From the NCBI GenBank assembly GCA_964616755.1, contig CAZTSI010000002.1:95251-159250 (forward strand): a stretch of DNA of 64,000 nucleotides, in the 5' to 3' direction. Position 1 is the first letter of the stretch. Every line of letters starts with the position of its first letter. This DNA is from CAYNFR01 sp964616755. Lineage in GTDB: Bacteria; Bacteroidota; Bacteroidia; Chitinophagales; Saprospiraceae. The notes beneath the pieces were generated by a model that was not told the origin of the DNA, searched no databases, and saw only the letters and a list, made by a program, of their open reading frames with translations. Of the stretch, positions 1-7,694 are shown one piece after another. Both the position numbers and the translations under genes were made by a program.

Positions 1-1183
1 TCACGATTTTTGCCTCGTGTATACCTTTTTTTTGAAAATGGTGATGTATTGGCGACATTAAAAATATTCTTTTTCCCTCACCATACTTTTTCTTGGTAAA
101 CTTAAAATATCCAACCTGCATAATAACAGATAGACTCTCTATCAAAAATACACCACACATAAATGGAATTAGAATCTCCTTTCTTAAAATAATCGCCAAT
201 GTCGCAATCACACCTCCAAGAGCCAAACTCCCCGTGTCTCCCATAAACACCTTAGCAGGAAAAGAATTCCACCAAAGAAATCCTACACATGAACCAATCA
301 AAGCTGAGCAGAAAACAACAATTTCCTCAGAGCCTGGTAAATATAAAATACTTAGATAATCAGCGAATTGTACATTACTAGAGACATATGCAAAAATAGC
401 TAAAGTCGTAGCAATTATTGCCGAACTTCCAGCTGCTAATCCATCCAATCCGTCCGTCAGGTTCGCACCGTTGGAAACAGCCGTGATCAAAAAAATGATA
501 AAAGGCACATAAATTAGAATTAACCATTCTTCGGCATTCTCTGTGAACAAACTTGTAAATAAGCTATAGTCCAAATTATTCCCCTTCAAAAAAGGAACAT
601 TCGTTAACGTTGTTTTCGCATAAACATGTGTAGAACTCTCACCAAGCTTTGCTTCTATGACCCGCACTATCTCATAACCCTTTTCCGCCGCTAACCCAGC
701 TGGCACTCTTACTACCACATCCTTGTGATACAACATCACTAATGCAACAATGAATCCAAGAATAATCTGTCCGAGCAGTTTAAATCGACTTTGAAGACCT
801 GCTTTACTTTTTTTGAAAACTTTAATATAATCGTCGACCATGCCAACAGAACCCATCCATAAAACGGAACCTACCAATAATAGAATATAAATATTATCCA
901 ACTTGGAAACCAACAGAGTTGGTACAATTATGGAAAGAATAATGATAACACCCCCCATAGTAGGTGTGCCTTCCTTTTCCTTTTGCCCAGATAGCCCTAA
1001 GTCACGAACTGACTCACCTATTTGTAATGATTTCAAAGAACTTATAATTCGGCTTCCCAAACTTACTGCGATAATCAACGAAATAATCATTGCTAAAGCA
1101 GCACGAAAACTTATAAATTTAAATAGCCCAGCCCCAGGCCAGTCCAATTGTTTGTCTATAAAGTCAAATAAGTAATATAACAT
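1..1183 (-). CDS. mraY: MraY, phospho-N-acetylmuramoyl-pentapeptide-transferase (3' end outside window)
   Basis: Transfers phospho-MurNAc-pentapeptide from UDP to undecaprenyl phosphate, making lipid I at the inner face of the cytoplasmic membrane. The minus-strand frame is open from an ATG at 1181-1183 to the window edge, about 394 codons. It starts MLYYLFDFIDK and carries family signatures: EGTPTMGG near residue 70, a GMVDDYIK aspartate motif, NLTDGLDGLAAG, and the histidine motif MSPIHHHFQKKG at the truncated end. Several hydrophobic segments fit the usual ten-helix fold. It is the last visible gene of the dcw cluster and follows murE across a hairpin-containing gap. The C-terminus and any following genes (murD, ftsW, murG expected) lie outside. 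Confidence 0.96.
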   Translation of the reverse strand, partial: MLYYLFDFIDKQLDWPGAGLFKFISFRAALAMIISLIIAVSLGSRIISSLKSLQIGESVRDLGLSGQKEKEGTPTMGGVIIILSIIVPTLLVSKLDNIYILLLVGSVLWMGSVGMVDDYIKVFKKSKAGLQSRFKLLGQIILGFIVALVMLYHKDVVVRVPAGLAAEKGYEIVRVIEAKLGESSTHVYAKTTLTNVPFLKGNNLDYSLFTSLFTENAEEWLILIYVPFIIFLITAVSNGANLTDGLDGLAAGSSAIIATTLAIFAYVSSNVQFADYLSILYLPGSEEIVVFCSALIGSCVGFLWWNSFPAKVFMGDTGSLALGGVIATLAIILRKEILIPFMCGVFLIESLSVIMQVGYFKFTKKKYGEGKRIFLMSPIHHHFQKKGIHEAKIV

Positions 1184-1201
1184 CTCAATTAATGATTAGA
1201 T

Positions 1202-1245
1202 AAAAAAAGCAGTGGGTCCTAATCTTTATTAGGTGCACCACTGCT
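1202..1245 (-). terminator. Intrinsic-terminator-like hairpin between murE and mraY
   Basis: Read on the minus strand, arms AGCAGTGG (1238-1245) and CCACTGCT (1209-1216) enclose a partly paired interior containing CCTAAT/ATTAGG, followed directly by seven T residues (A tract at 1202-1208 on plus). This is a textbook intrinsic terminator shape, yet it lies inside the dcw cluster. It may attenuate or partly terminate transcription into mraY. Confidence 0.65.
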
Positions 1246-1285
1246 ACTGTTAAAACCAACCTGAGAATGATAATAGAACCTACTC

Positions 1286-2746
1286 TTATATATCTTTAGA
1301 TAAACTATCTTTTACTATTTCTTGATCGCTAAAGTAATATTTCACTCCAGCTATTTCTTGATACTCTTCGTGACCTTTGCCAGCAATAAGGATTGTATCT
1401 TGTACCTTAGCTAACATTAACACTGTTTTTATAGCGCTTAATCGATCTGCAATTTCTAAAACTCGTTTTCGCTCATCATCAGATAAACCACTCTTCATCT
1501 CCTCAATGATTGTCGAAGGACTTTCGCTTCGAGGATTATCACTGGTAAAAATTGCAACATCACTTTGTAGCACCATTACCTTTCCCATTAAGGGTCGCTT
1601 GGCACGATCTCTATCACCGCCGCAGCCAGCGACACAGTAAAGCATGCCATAACCCTTTGATTCCCTCAGCGTAGACAACACTTTTTGCAAGGCATCTGGA
1701 GTATGTGCATAATCAACAATCACTCTGGGTTCTCTCGACACTATCTCCATGCGACCTTTCGCTGGATTGACATTGCTTAGCTTCTCCAAAAGGAAGGTGT
1801 CATCAATACCCGTTAATTCCTTTGCAACAGCAAAAATCGCTAACAAGTTATAAGCGTTAAATCGTCCAGAAAGCTTAGTATGAAAAGCCTTATCATTAAA
1901 GCTCAAATACATACCGTAACTGTCTTCTGAAAACACCTTCCCTCTAAAAGAAGCAATTTTTGAAAGACTATACTTCACTACTCTTGCCTTAGAATGCTCT
2001 GTCATCACAATTCCATTAGGATCATCGATGTTGATTACAGCTATAGAATCCTTTGATAAATGATCAAAAAATAGCTTTTTTGCTCGAATATATTCCTTGA
2101 ACGTTTTGTGATAGTCTAGATGATCGTGTGTAATATTTGTAAATATTCCAATTCGAAAATGAAGACCAGCAATCCTTTTTTGATGTGCAGCATGCGAACT
2201 TACCTCCATAAATACATATTCACACCCATCAACATACATCTGCGCCAATAGGCGGTTTATTGTAATGATGTCCGGTGTCGTGAGTGCACTAGGGTACTTC
2301 TCATCGTTGATCAGTATTTCAATAGTTGAAATTAATCCAACTTTAAAACCCATTTCTTTAAATAGGTTGTACAATAGGGTGGCTACTGTTGTCTTTCCAT
2401 TTGTACCAGTAACCCCAATTAAATTCAGTTTTTGTGATGGCCTATCATAAAAATTAGCCGCAATTATCCCAAGATCTTCTCTCGCATCCTCACTTACCAC
2501 GTAGGTTACTCCCGGGTGTAAGGCTAGAGGTTTCGATTCGCAGATTATAGCCGTTGCACCACCATGAATAGCTTGATTAATATGATCATGCCCATCACTA
2601 TGGGTACCCTTTAAGGCTACAAACAAATAATTACTTTTAACTCTACGAGAATCCAATTCTACTCCTTCGAGAAAAATTGATGATTCACCATTTATTTCAA
2701 ATCTTCCAATTTGGGGAAGAAGATTTTCCAATTTTTTTTTCATCAC
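1286..2746 (-). CDS. murE: MurE, UDP-MurNAc-L-Ala-D-Glu:diamino acid ligase
   Basis: ATP-dependent cytoplasmic ligase that adds the third amino acid to the peptidoglycan stem. At 486 residues it has normal length. The P-loop GVTGTNGKTT is at about 111-120, the central Mur ligase domain carries THDHLDYH, and the C-terminal domain carries VDYAHTPDAL. The motif DNPR at about 403-406 is the known meso-diaminopimelate selectivity signature, so the substrate is inferred to be meso-DAP rather than lysine. It ends 40 bases before the hairpin preceding mraY and starts 7 bases after the PBP gene ends, consistent with a single dcw transcript. Confidence 0.97.
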   Translation of the reverse strand: MMKKKLENLLPQIGRFEINGESSIFLEGVELDSRRVKSNYLFVALKGTHSDGHDHINQAIHGGATAIICESKPLALHPGVTYVVSEDAREDLGIIAANFYDRPSQKLNLIGVTGTNGKTTVATLLYNLFKEMGFKVGLISTIEILINDEKYPSALTTPDIITINRLLAQMYVDGCEYVFMEVSSHAAHQKRIAGLHFRIGIFTNITHDHLDYHKTFKEYIRAKKLFFDHLSKDSIAVINIDDPNGIVMTEHSKARVVKYSLSKIASFRGKVFSEDSYGMYLSFNDKAFHTKLSGRFNAYNLLAIFAVAKELTGIDDTFLLEKLSNVNPAKGRMEIVSREPRVIVDYAHTPDALQKVLSTLRESKGYGMLYCVAGCGGDRDRAKRPLMGKVMVLQSDVAIFTSDNPRSESPSTIIEEMKSGLSDDERKRVLEIADRLSAIKTVLMLAKVQDTILIAGKGHEEYQEIAGVKYYFSDQEIVKDSLSKDI

Positions 2747-2753
2747 TTAGTGT

Positions 2754-4868
2754 CTAATTGAGATACAAAGTGATTTGCTGGCGATTTAATTTACTGCCAG
2801 CACGAATGGATTGCTTTTGAACTCTACCGTAGCCATGTACACTTACTTTCATGCCTAAATTCTCTAAAATATACATGGCGTCACGCGGCCCCATACCTGC
2901 CACATCAGGTACTTCACTTGATGATATTTTAGCTTTACCATTAAGTATTTCACCATAGTCACCAGAACTTCCCTTCATCCACTTGCCTACTTGTTTATAA
3001 GGCACCTCAAGGGTATTAAAAATCTGCAAATAATCATTTTCATAGCCAAAAAGTGTCCCTGTATATTTACCCATGCTACCTTCTGTATTGTGATATACCC
3101 AGTTTTCATTCTCCAGAGAATGGCACCAGTCCATCACTCGTCTAAATATAGGTCCCGCTACAGCGTTACCATAATAGGTAGATCCACGCAAGCCGTATAC
3201 CACTATAATCATAGAGTACTTTGGATTTTCTGCAGGCCAATAGCCCGCAAATGAAGCGTTATATTCAATAATACCTCCATTATATCCCACTTTAGTAGTA
3301 CCTGTCTTTCCCGAAAAAGTATAGTTATCACTTTTGAGAGAAGCCCCTGTACCACGCTCTACAACACCATTTAATAAAGATTTTAGTTTTTCAATATTCT
3401 CTACTCGTGCTATTGACTCCTTTACGACGACAGGTTTGAATTTTTTTAAGCTTCGTGTTCCGCTCTTAATTTCTGTCACCAGTTGTGGTTTGAGCATTTT
3501 ACCACCATTAGCAATGGTATTATAAAAATTCAACACTTGAAGTGGTGTCAGATGCAGTTCATATCCATGTGCCATCCAAGGTATCGTCGTATTGTACCAA
3601 TTCCTTTTGTCCTTTATCGGATTTTTGATAATTGGTGCTGGCTCACCTTCGATTTCAACATTCGTCTTATTATAGAGACCAAATTGCTCTAAGCGACTTG
3701 TAAACTTACTCCAGTCCTTGGTTTTATTATAGTAATCATCTAGAGCTGAAGCTATTCCGATGTTTGAAGATTTTTCAAAAGCCACTCGCAATTCACCTTC
3801 GCCTATTCCATGTTGCCCACTATCGTGCATCCAATGACCATAGAATTTCTTTTTTCCATGACTAAAGTCTACTAAAGACGTTGGTTGATACGCACCATCC
3901 TCTAAGAGAGCAAGAATACTAGCCGCTTTAAACGTACTACCAGGTTCGGAAGAATGAGAAATAGCGTAATTTTTATACTCTCCGATTTGACCAGACGAAT
4001 TCTTTGAAAGATTAGAAATCGCCTTGATTTGCCCTGTCGACACTTCCATGATAATGGCTGTGGCGGCTTGAGCATCAAATTCCTGTAATCCTTTGAACAA
4101 CTCATTGTGTACAATGTCTTGCATGTTGACGTTGATTGTCGTTACAATGTCATTTCCCCTAATGATTTCAAATTCCGTCGGGTCAAAAACTGGTATATAC
4201 AAATCAGGGGCAACCTTTTTCATATATGCTCTTTTTTGCTCCCCTTGGAGAACTGTATTAAAAGAGTTTTCAAGACCGACTCTATTTTCATCTCTATCGA
4301 TACCAATTGTACGCGCTGCTAATTCCCTGAAAGGCCGCTGTCGATTGTATTCTCGAATTTTAATTAATCCGCCTTTGTATTGACCTTTAGAAAACAATGG
4401 TAATTCTTGGATTCTTTTCATCATAAAATGATCAACCTCTTTGGCTATCAAAAGATTACGTGTACCACCAGGTTGCTTTCTTTTATAGGCAACTCTCGCC
4501 GCTATGATCTTGTTTTTCCATTCACTAGCAGAATATTTGCCAATAATTTTGGACAAACCTTGAGATAATCCGTCAATATGCGTCTTAAAATCTGCCTCGC
4601 TAGGCGCGACAGGATCCATCCGTATTTCAAAGAACTCAACTGACGAGGCCAAAATACTTTGACCATCATCTGCCAATATTTGACCACGTTCAGTCTTCAT
4701 AGGGCGCCAAACCATGTAATTTCTTTCCTTCTTGGCACGCCATTCATCACCTTCTATGACCGATATGACAAATATTCGATAACTTATAACTAGAGAGACT
4801 ACAAAGAATGCGAGCAATACAAAGTATACTCTGTAGAGCAATTCATTCCTTCGATCCAGTTTAGGCAT
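2754..4868 (-). CDS. ftsI: FtsI-type penicillin-binding protein (division transpeptidase) with C-terminal PASTA domain
   Basis: Class B PBP that cross-links septal peptidoglycan in the periplasm. The 704 residues show a short cytoplasmic start, one membrane anchor at about 15-37, a PBP dimerisation region, and the transpeptidase domain with the three catalytic motifs: STFK (311-314, nucleophile Ser311), SSN (367-369) and KTG (521-523). A PASTA-like domain beginning near VPDVAGMGPRDAM occupies roughly the last 55 residues. PASTA domains are common in Bacteroidota and Firmicutes division PBPs but absent from E. coli FtsI. The gene overlaps the upstream ftsL-like gene by 8 bases, suggesting translational coupling. 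Confidence 0.95.
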   Translation of the reverse strand: MPKLDRRNELLYRVYFVLLAFFVVSLVISYRIFVISVIEGDEWRAKKERNYMVWRPMKTERGQILADDGQSILASSVEFFEIRMDPVAPSEADFKTHIDGLSQGLSKIIGKYSASEWKNKIIAARVAYKRKQPGGTRNLLIAKEVDHFMMKRIQELPLFSKGQYKGGLIKIREYNRQRPFRELAARTIGIDRDENRVGLENSFNTVLQGEQKRAYMKKVAPDLYIPVFDPTEFEIIRGNDIVTTINVNMQDIVHNELFKGLQEFDAQAATAIIMEVSTGQIKAISNLSKNSSGQIGEYKNYAISHSSEPGSTFKAASILALLEDGAYQPTSLVDFSHGKKKFYGHWMHDSGQHGIGEGELRVAFEKSSNIGIASALDDYYNKTKDWSKFTSRLEQFGLYNKTNVEIEGEPAPIIKNPIKDKRNWYNTTIPWMAHGYELHLTPLQVLNFYNTIANGGKMLKPQLVTEIKSGTRSLKKFKPVVVKESIARVENIEKLKSLLNGVVERGTGASLKSDNYTFSGKTGTTKVGYNGGIIEYNASFAGYWPAENPKYSMIIVVYGLRGSTYYGNAVAGPIFRRVMDWCHSLENENWVYHNTEGSMGKYTGTLFGYENDYLQIFNTLEVPYKQVGKWMKGSSGDYGEILNGKAKISSSEVPDVAGMGPRDAMYILENLGMKVSVHGYGRVQKQSIRAGSKLNRQQITLYLN

Positions 4869-5145
4869 CTACTTTCTTAATTTTTTTAGGAATACGAACC
4901 TCTTTAGTCATATCCACTCCTTCTATTTCTTTTACTACTTCGTGCATAGTACCTTCGAACATGATCTTTTGCAATATTGAAAAATACTCTTGTCGAATAT
5001 CTTCCACTTCCTTATGCACTCTGTCTATTCTTCTAATTTTCTTCTCAGCACTGTGAACAGTTCCGATATAACAAAGAGTTAATAAACAAACAAGCCCAAA
5101 AAAGGGCAACCAATCATATAACTTAGCACTATTGCTCTTACTCAC
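4861..5145 (-). CDS. FtsL-like bitopic division protein
   Basis: A 94-residue protein with a short N-terminus, one membrane segment at about 13-32 and a periplasmic part rich in charged heptads, the layout of FtsL/DivIC-family divisome proteins. FtsL homologues have little sequence identity, so the assignment rests on size, topology and position between rsmH and the division PBP. It overlaps rsmH by 8 bases and the PBP gene by 8 bases. The C-terminus is lysine-rich (RIPKKIKKVDA). Role inferred: scaffold coupling FtsI to the division ring. Confidence 0.82.
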   Translation of the reverse strand: MSKSNSAKLYDWLPFFGLVCLLTLCYIGTVHSAEKKIRRIDRVHKEVEDIRQEYFSILQKIMFEGTMHEVVKEIEGVDMTKEVRIPKKIKKVDA

Positions 5146-6049
5146 TTTTATAAAATCTTTTTTCTATTACTCTCAGTTTAGCACTCCGAGCTCTAGGATT
5201 CAATTTACATTCTTCATCATCGGCTGTTAAAGGTTTCTTTGTAACCCAACTTACTGTAAAGTCAATCTCCCCTTCCTTATATTTCTCTACATACTCGCGA
5301 AAAACTTCTTTTACCAAGCGATCTTCTAGTGAGTGATAACTCATCACAACCAATCTAGCACCTTCATCTAAAAAGCTTATCGCCACTCTAAGAAAGTCTC
5401 GCAAAGCATTTAGCTCGTCATTGACTTCAATACGCAATGATTGAAATACTTGCGCCATATATCTTCGTCGATCACCTATACTCAACTTTTCGAGCAACAT
5501 GACCAGCGACAAAATTGAGTCAAAAGGCTGACGTCCCCTTGTCTCTACAATGGATTGTGCTAATGTTTTCGCATTACGCACTTCCCCGTATTCAGAGAAC
5601 ATTTTCTGCAGAAGATCTACATCATATTGATTTAGAACTTCCTTAGCTGTAATGGATATCGCTTCGTTCATACGCATGTCCAACTGGGCATCTTGTCTAA
5701 ATGAAAATCCACGCCCCCCTTCATCAAACTGATGAGAAGAAACTCCTAAGTCAGCTAAAATGCCATCTACCTTTTGGATAGAACGGTACTCAAGAAAATG
5801 TTCTAGGTACTTATAATTAGACCAAAACAATTCAAATCGATCATGATAGATGACATTCAATAAAGCTTCTCTATCTTGATCAAAAGCTACTAAAAACCCT
5901 TTGGTTCCTAGTCTATCTAATATCGGCTTTGAATGACCACCACCACCAAACGTTGCATCGACGTAGATTCCTTCTGGTTTTATCTGAAGAAAATCCAAAC
6001 ATGCTTGCAACATCACTGGAGTGTGGTATTGGCGGCTATTCTCCTCCAT
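5138..6049 (-). CDS. rsmH: RsmH, 16S rRNA (cytosine1402-N4)-methyltransferase
   Basis: SAM-dependent methylation of C1402 in the ribosomal P site (formerly MraW). The product begins MEENSRQYHTPVML, has the SAM motif DATFGGGGHS, the DLGVSSHQFD loop, and the conserved end LNPRARSAKLRVIEK. An in-frame start also exists at 6085, but the ATG at 6047-6049 leaves only a 14-base overlap with mraZ and matches where family members begin (YHTPVML), so it is preferred; this gives about 303 residues. It lies in the standard mraZ-rsmH-ftsL order. Confidence 0.95.
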   Translation of the reverse strand: MEENSRQYHTPVMLQACLDFLQIKPEGIYVDATFGGGGHSKPILDRLGTKGFLVAFDQDREALLNVIYHDRFELFWSNYKYLEHFLEYRSIQKVDGILADLGVSSHQFDEGGRGFSFRQDAQLDMRMNEAISITAKEVLNQYDVDLLQKMFSEYGEVRNAKTLAQSIVETRGRQPFDSILSLVMLLEKLSIGDRRRYMAQVFQSLRIEVNDELNALRDFLRVAISFLDEGARLVVMSYHSLEDRLVKEVFREYVEKYKEGEIDFTVSWVTKKPLTADDEECKLNPRARSAKLRVIEKRFYKSE

Positions 6050-6500
6050 CACCCAAATTGGGTTTTGCAAAGGCTTGATGAGCAATAGCAGAAAAATCCT
6101 CAGGTTCCTCGTTGATCATTTGTTCATAATTCAACTTTGACCATATTTCTATGATCTGTTGGTATGCAAAGACCATCACATCACTTTCAATTTCTGCATA
6201 TTCCACCAAACTTTTTGGCAACAATATTCTCGAAGCGCTATCCAACACTAGCTCAGATGCCCCTCGGTAAAAATATCTTATCACTTGCCTATGCTGAGTG
6301 TTGTTGATATTCAACTGATTTATCTCATTCGTTCGCTGCACCCAAACTTCTTTGGGGTACAATATCAAGTGCTTCTCAAAACCTCGATTGATTACAAAAT
6401 TATTTCCTGCATCGCCTAACTGACGAAGCAAGGTAGATGGTAACCTCAATCGGCTCTTTTCATCCAATTTGCAATCAAATTCTCCTGTTAGTCGAAACAC
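6036..6500 (-). CDS. mraZ: MraZ, transcriptional regulator of the dcw cluster
   Basis: DNA-binding protein with two AbrB-like halves that controls the dcw promoter in other bacteria. The 154 residues start FRLTGEFDCKLDEKSRLRLP, the first MraZ signature, with the second half around VLDSASRILLPKSLVEYAEI. The start codon is GTG (6498-6500). Upstream, TGGGA repeats spaced at 10 bases match the known MraZ operator, which independently supports identity and autoregulation. First gene of the dcw transcript; overlaps rsmH. Confidence 0.96.
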   Translation of the reverse strand: MFRLTGEFDCKLDEKSRLRLPSTLLRQLGDAGNNFVINRGFEKHLILYPKEVWVQRTNEINQLNINNTQHRQVIRYFYRGASELVLDSASRILLPKSLVEYAEIESDVMVFAYQQIIEIWSKLNYEQMINEEPEDFSAIAHQAFAKPNLGDGGE

Positions 6501-6520
6501 TCTCTTGCGTTGTTATGGAT

Positions 6521-6528
6521 CAAATGTA
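6521..6528 (-). promoter_or_regulatory. -7 element (TACATTTG) of the mraZ/dcw promoter
   Basis: On the minus strand TACATTTG matches the Bacteroidota -7 consensus TAnnTTTG, 20 bases before the GTG start of mraZ, predicting a leader of only about 14 bases. No convincing -33 TTTG is present at the usual spacing; the MraZ boxes occupy that area. Confidence 0.6.
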
Positions 6529-6537
6529 AACAGAGTC

Positions 6538-6562
6538 TCCCACTTACTCCCACATTTTCACA
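6538..6562 (-). promoter_or_regulatory. MraZ operator: TGGGA repeats at 10-base spacing
   Basis: On the minus strand there are two exact TGGGA boxes (6548-6552 and 6538-6542) separated by 5 bases, and a third degenerate box TGTGA (6558-6562) in the same phase. Direct TGGGN repeats separated by five bases are the established MraZ binding site. They lie just upstream of the -7 element, where bound MraZ would block sigma contact, implying autorepression. Confidence 0.8.
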
Positions 6563-6576
6563 ATTTTTTTTGTTAA

Positions 6577-6626
6577 ATATGATATTTTTTTATCATATGT
6601 ACAGATCTGTAAACAATCTGTTTACA
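6577..6626. promoter_or_regulatory. Cluster of inverted repeats upstream of the dcw promoter
   Basis: Three palindromes sit side by side: ATATGATA/TATCATAT with a 6-base T loop (6577-6598), the perfect decamer ACAGATCTGT (6601-6610), and TGTAAACA-ATC-TGTTTACA (6608-6626, arms perfect). The TGTAAACA half-site recurs at 6525-6532, overlapping the -7 element. They look like operators for an unidentified dimeric regulator. In the remainder of the 6501-6864 gap a second possible minus-strand -7 element TATATTTG lies at 6692-6699; I see no gene. Confidence 0.5.
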
Positions 6627-6864
6627 TAATATCATCAATTCTAATACGATAGTGGAGTTTTTGGCTATGTACTAGCCCAGGTTGGATAGTACAAATATAT
6701 AACATTTATATATAATACATTAATAATTGATTATCAGCCAATTTTTTCTTCCTTTAAAATTTTAGTTCATCGGCCTCTTGTATCAAATGATAATGCTGCA
6801 CTTTTTGCAAGTGAGGGTAAGGGAAAAGCTAAATTATGTGGATGTGGATAGCCGGCTTTAGGAA

Positions 6865-7626
6865 TTAAGACGGAACATTTGATTGATAATATTTTCGCAC
6901 ATTACGTAGGCGAAGTCTCAATACTCCCTTTATGGCCTCTTTAATGATACCAATATTCATTTTTGATGTACCTAGCACCCTATCCTTAAAAACGATTGGC
7001 ACTTCGGTAATTCTCCATCCTAATCGATACAAAACATATTTCATCTCTATCTGAAAACCGTAACCGGTAAATCCGATCCGATCCAGATTAATACTTTCTA
7101 GCGCCTCGCGTCGATAGCAGATAAACCCAGCTGTAGGATCCATAATTGGCATTCCTGTTATCATCCGCACATATAGAGAACCGCCTTTGCTAATTACGAT
7201 TCGGTCATGTCCCCAATCTTTAACTTCACCTCCAAGCACATAACGCGAACCTATAGCCACATCTGAAGAATGCTTACAAGCCTCAGCCAATCGCTCTAGA
7301 TCTGCTGGATCATGACTAAAGTCTGCATCCATTTCATATATGAAGTCGTAGTGGTGAGCCAATCCAAATTTAAAGCCAGCTATATAGGCTGTCCCTAATC
7401 CAAGCTTGCCTGCTCTTTGAATTAAATGAATGCGAAGTTTGGATGGGTGAGATTGCTGAATATTATGTACAAGATGACCTGTGCCGTCAGGTGATCCGTC
7501 GTCAACAATTAAGACTTCGTACCCATCATATTGAAGTACAGCATCGATGATTGACCGCACATTCTCAATTTCATTATAGGTAGGTATGATTACTAGATGT
7601 CTCAATTTCCTTCGCTCTAGTGGCAA
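6865..7626 (-). CDS. Polyprenol-phosphate mannosyltransferase-like GT2 glycosyltransferase
   Basis: A 253-residue GT-A fold family 2 glycosyltransferase of the dolichol/polyprenol monophosphomannose synthase group, which moves a sugar from a nucleotide donor to polyprenyl phosphate at the membrane. The N-terminus LVIIPTYNEIEN, nucleotide motif VDDGSPDGT (41-49), metal-binding DAD (about 100-102) and QRAGKLGLGTAYIAGF are typical. It lacks the C-terminal membrane domain of some homologues, so it is probably peripheral. Sugar specificity cannot be read. It follows the E1 gene on the same strand across a terminator-like palindrome. Confidence 0.88.
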   Translation of the reverse strand: MPLERRKLRHLVIIPTYNEIENVRSIIDAVLQYDGYEVLIVDDGSPDGTGHLVHNIQQSHPSKLRIHLIQRAGKLGLGTAYIAGFKFGLAHHYDFIYEMDADFSHDPADLERLAEACKHSSDVAIGSRYVLGGEVKDWGHDRIVISKGGSLYVRMITGMPIMDPTAGFICYRREALESINLDRIGFTGYGFQIEMKYVLYRLGWRITEVPIVFKDRVLGTSKMNIGIIKEAIKGVLRLRLRNVRKYYQSNVPS

Positions 7627-7631
7627 TATTA

Positions 7632-7660
7632 TAAAAAAAAATAATACGAATCGTATTATT
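7632..7660 (-). terminator. Perfect AT-rich palindrome with T tract after the E1 gene
   Basis: Arms AATAATACGA and TCGTATTATT are perfect complements around one central base (7640-7660). On the minus strand the second arm runs into a T tract (7633-7640). It fits a weak terminator for the E1 gene, or an operator just before the glycosyltransferase start at 7626. Confidence 0.5.
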
Positions 7661-7694
7661 GATCAAATAGGCAATAGACTTTTATTCCTTTTGA

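Noticed and set aside
93..1175. Plus-strand open frames across the first kilobase
   Set aside because: They are antisense to mraY, whose minus-strand frame has clear family motifs throughout.
6831..6860. TGTGGATAG near 6843, resembling a DnaA box
   Set aside because: Single site, not near other boxes, and just downstream of a gene end; expected by chance.
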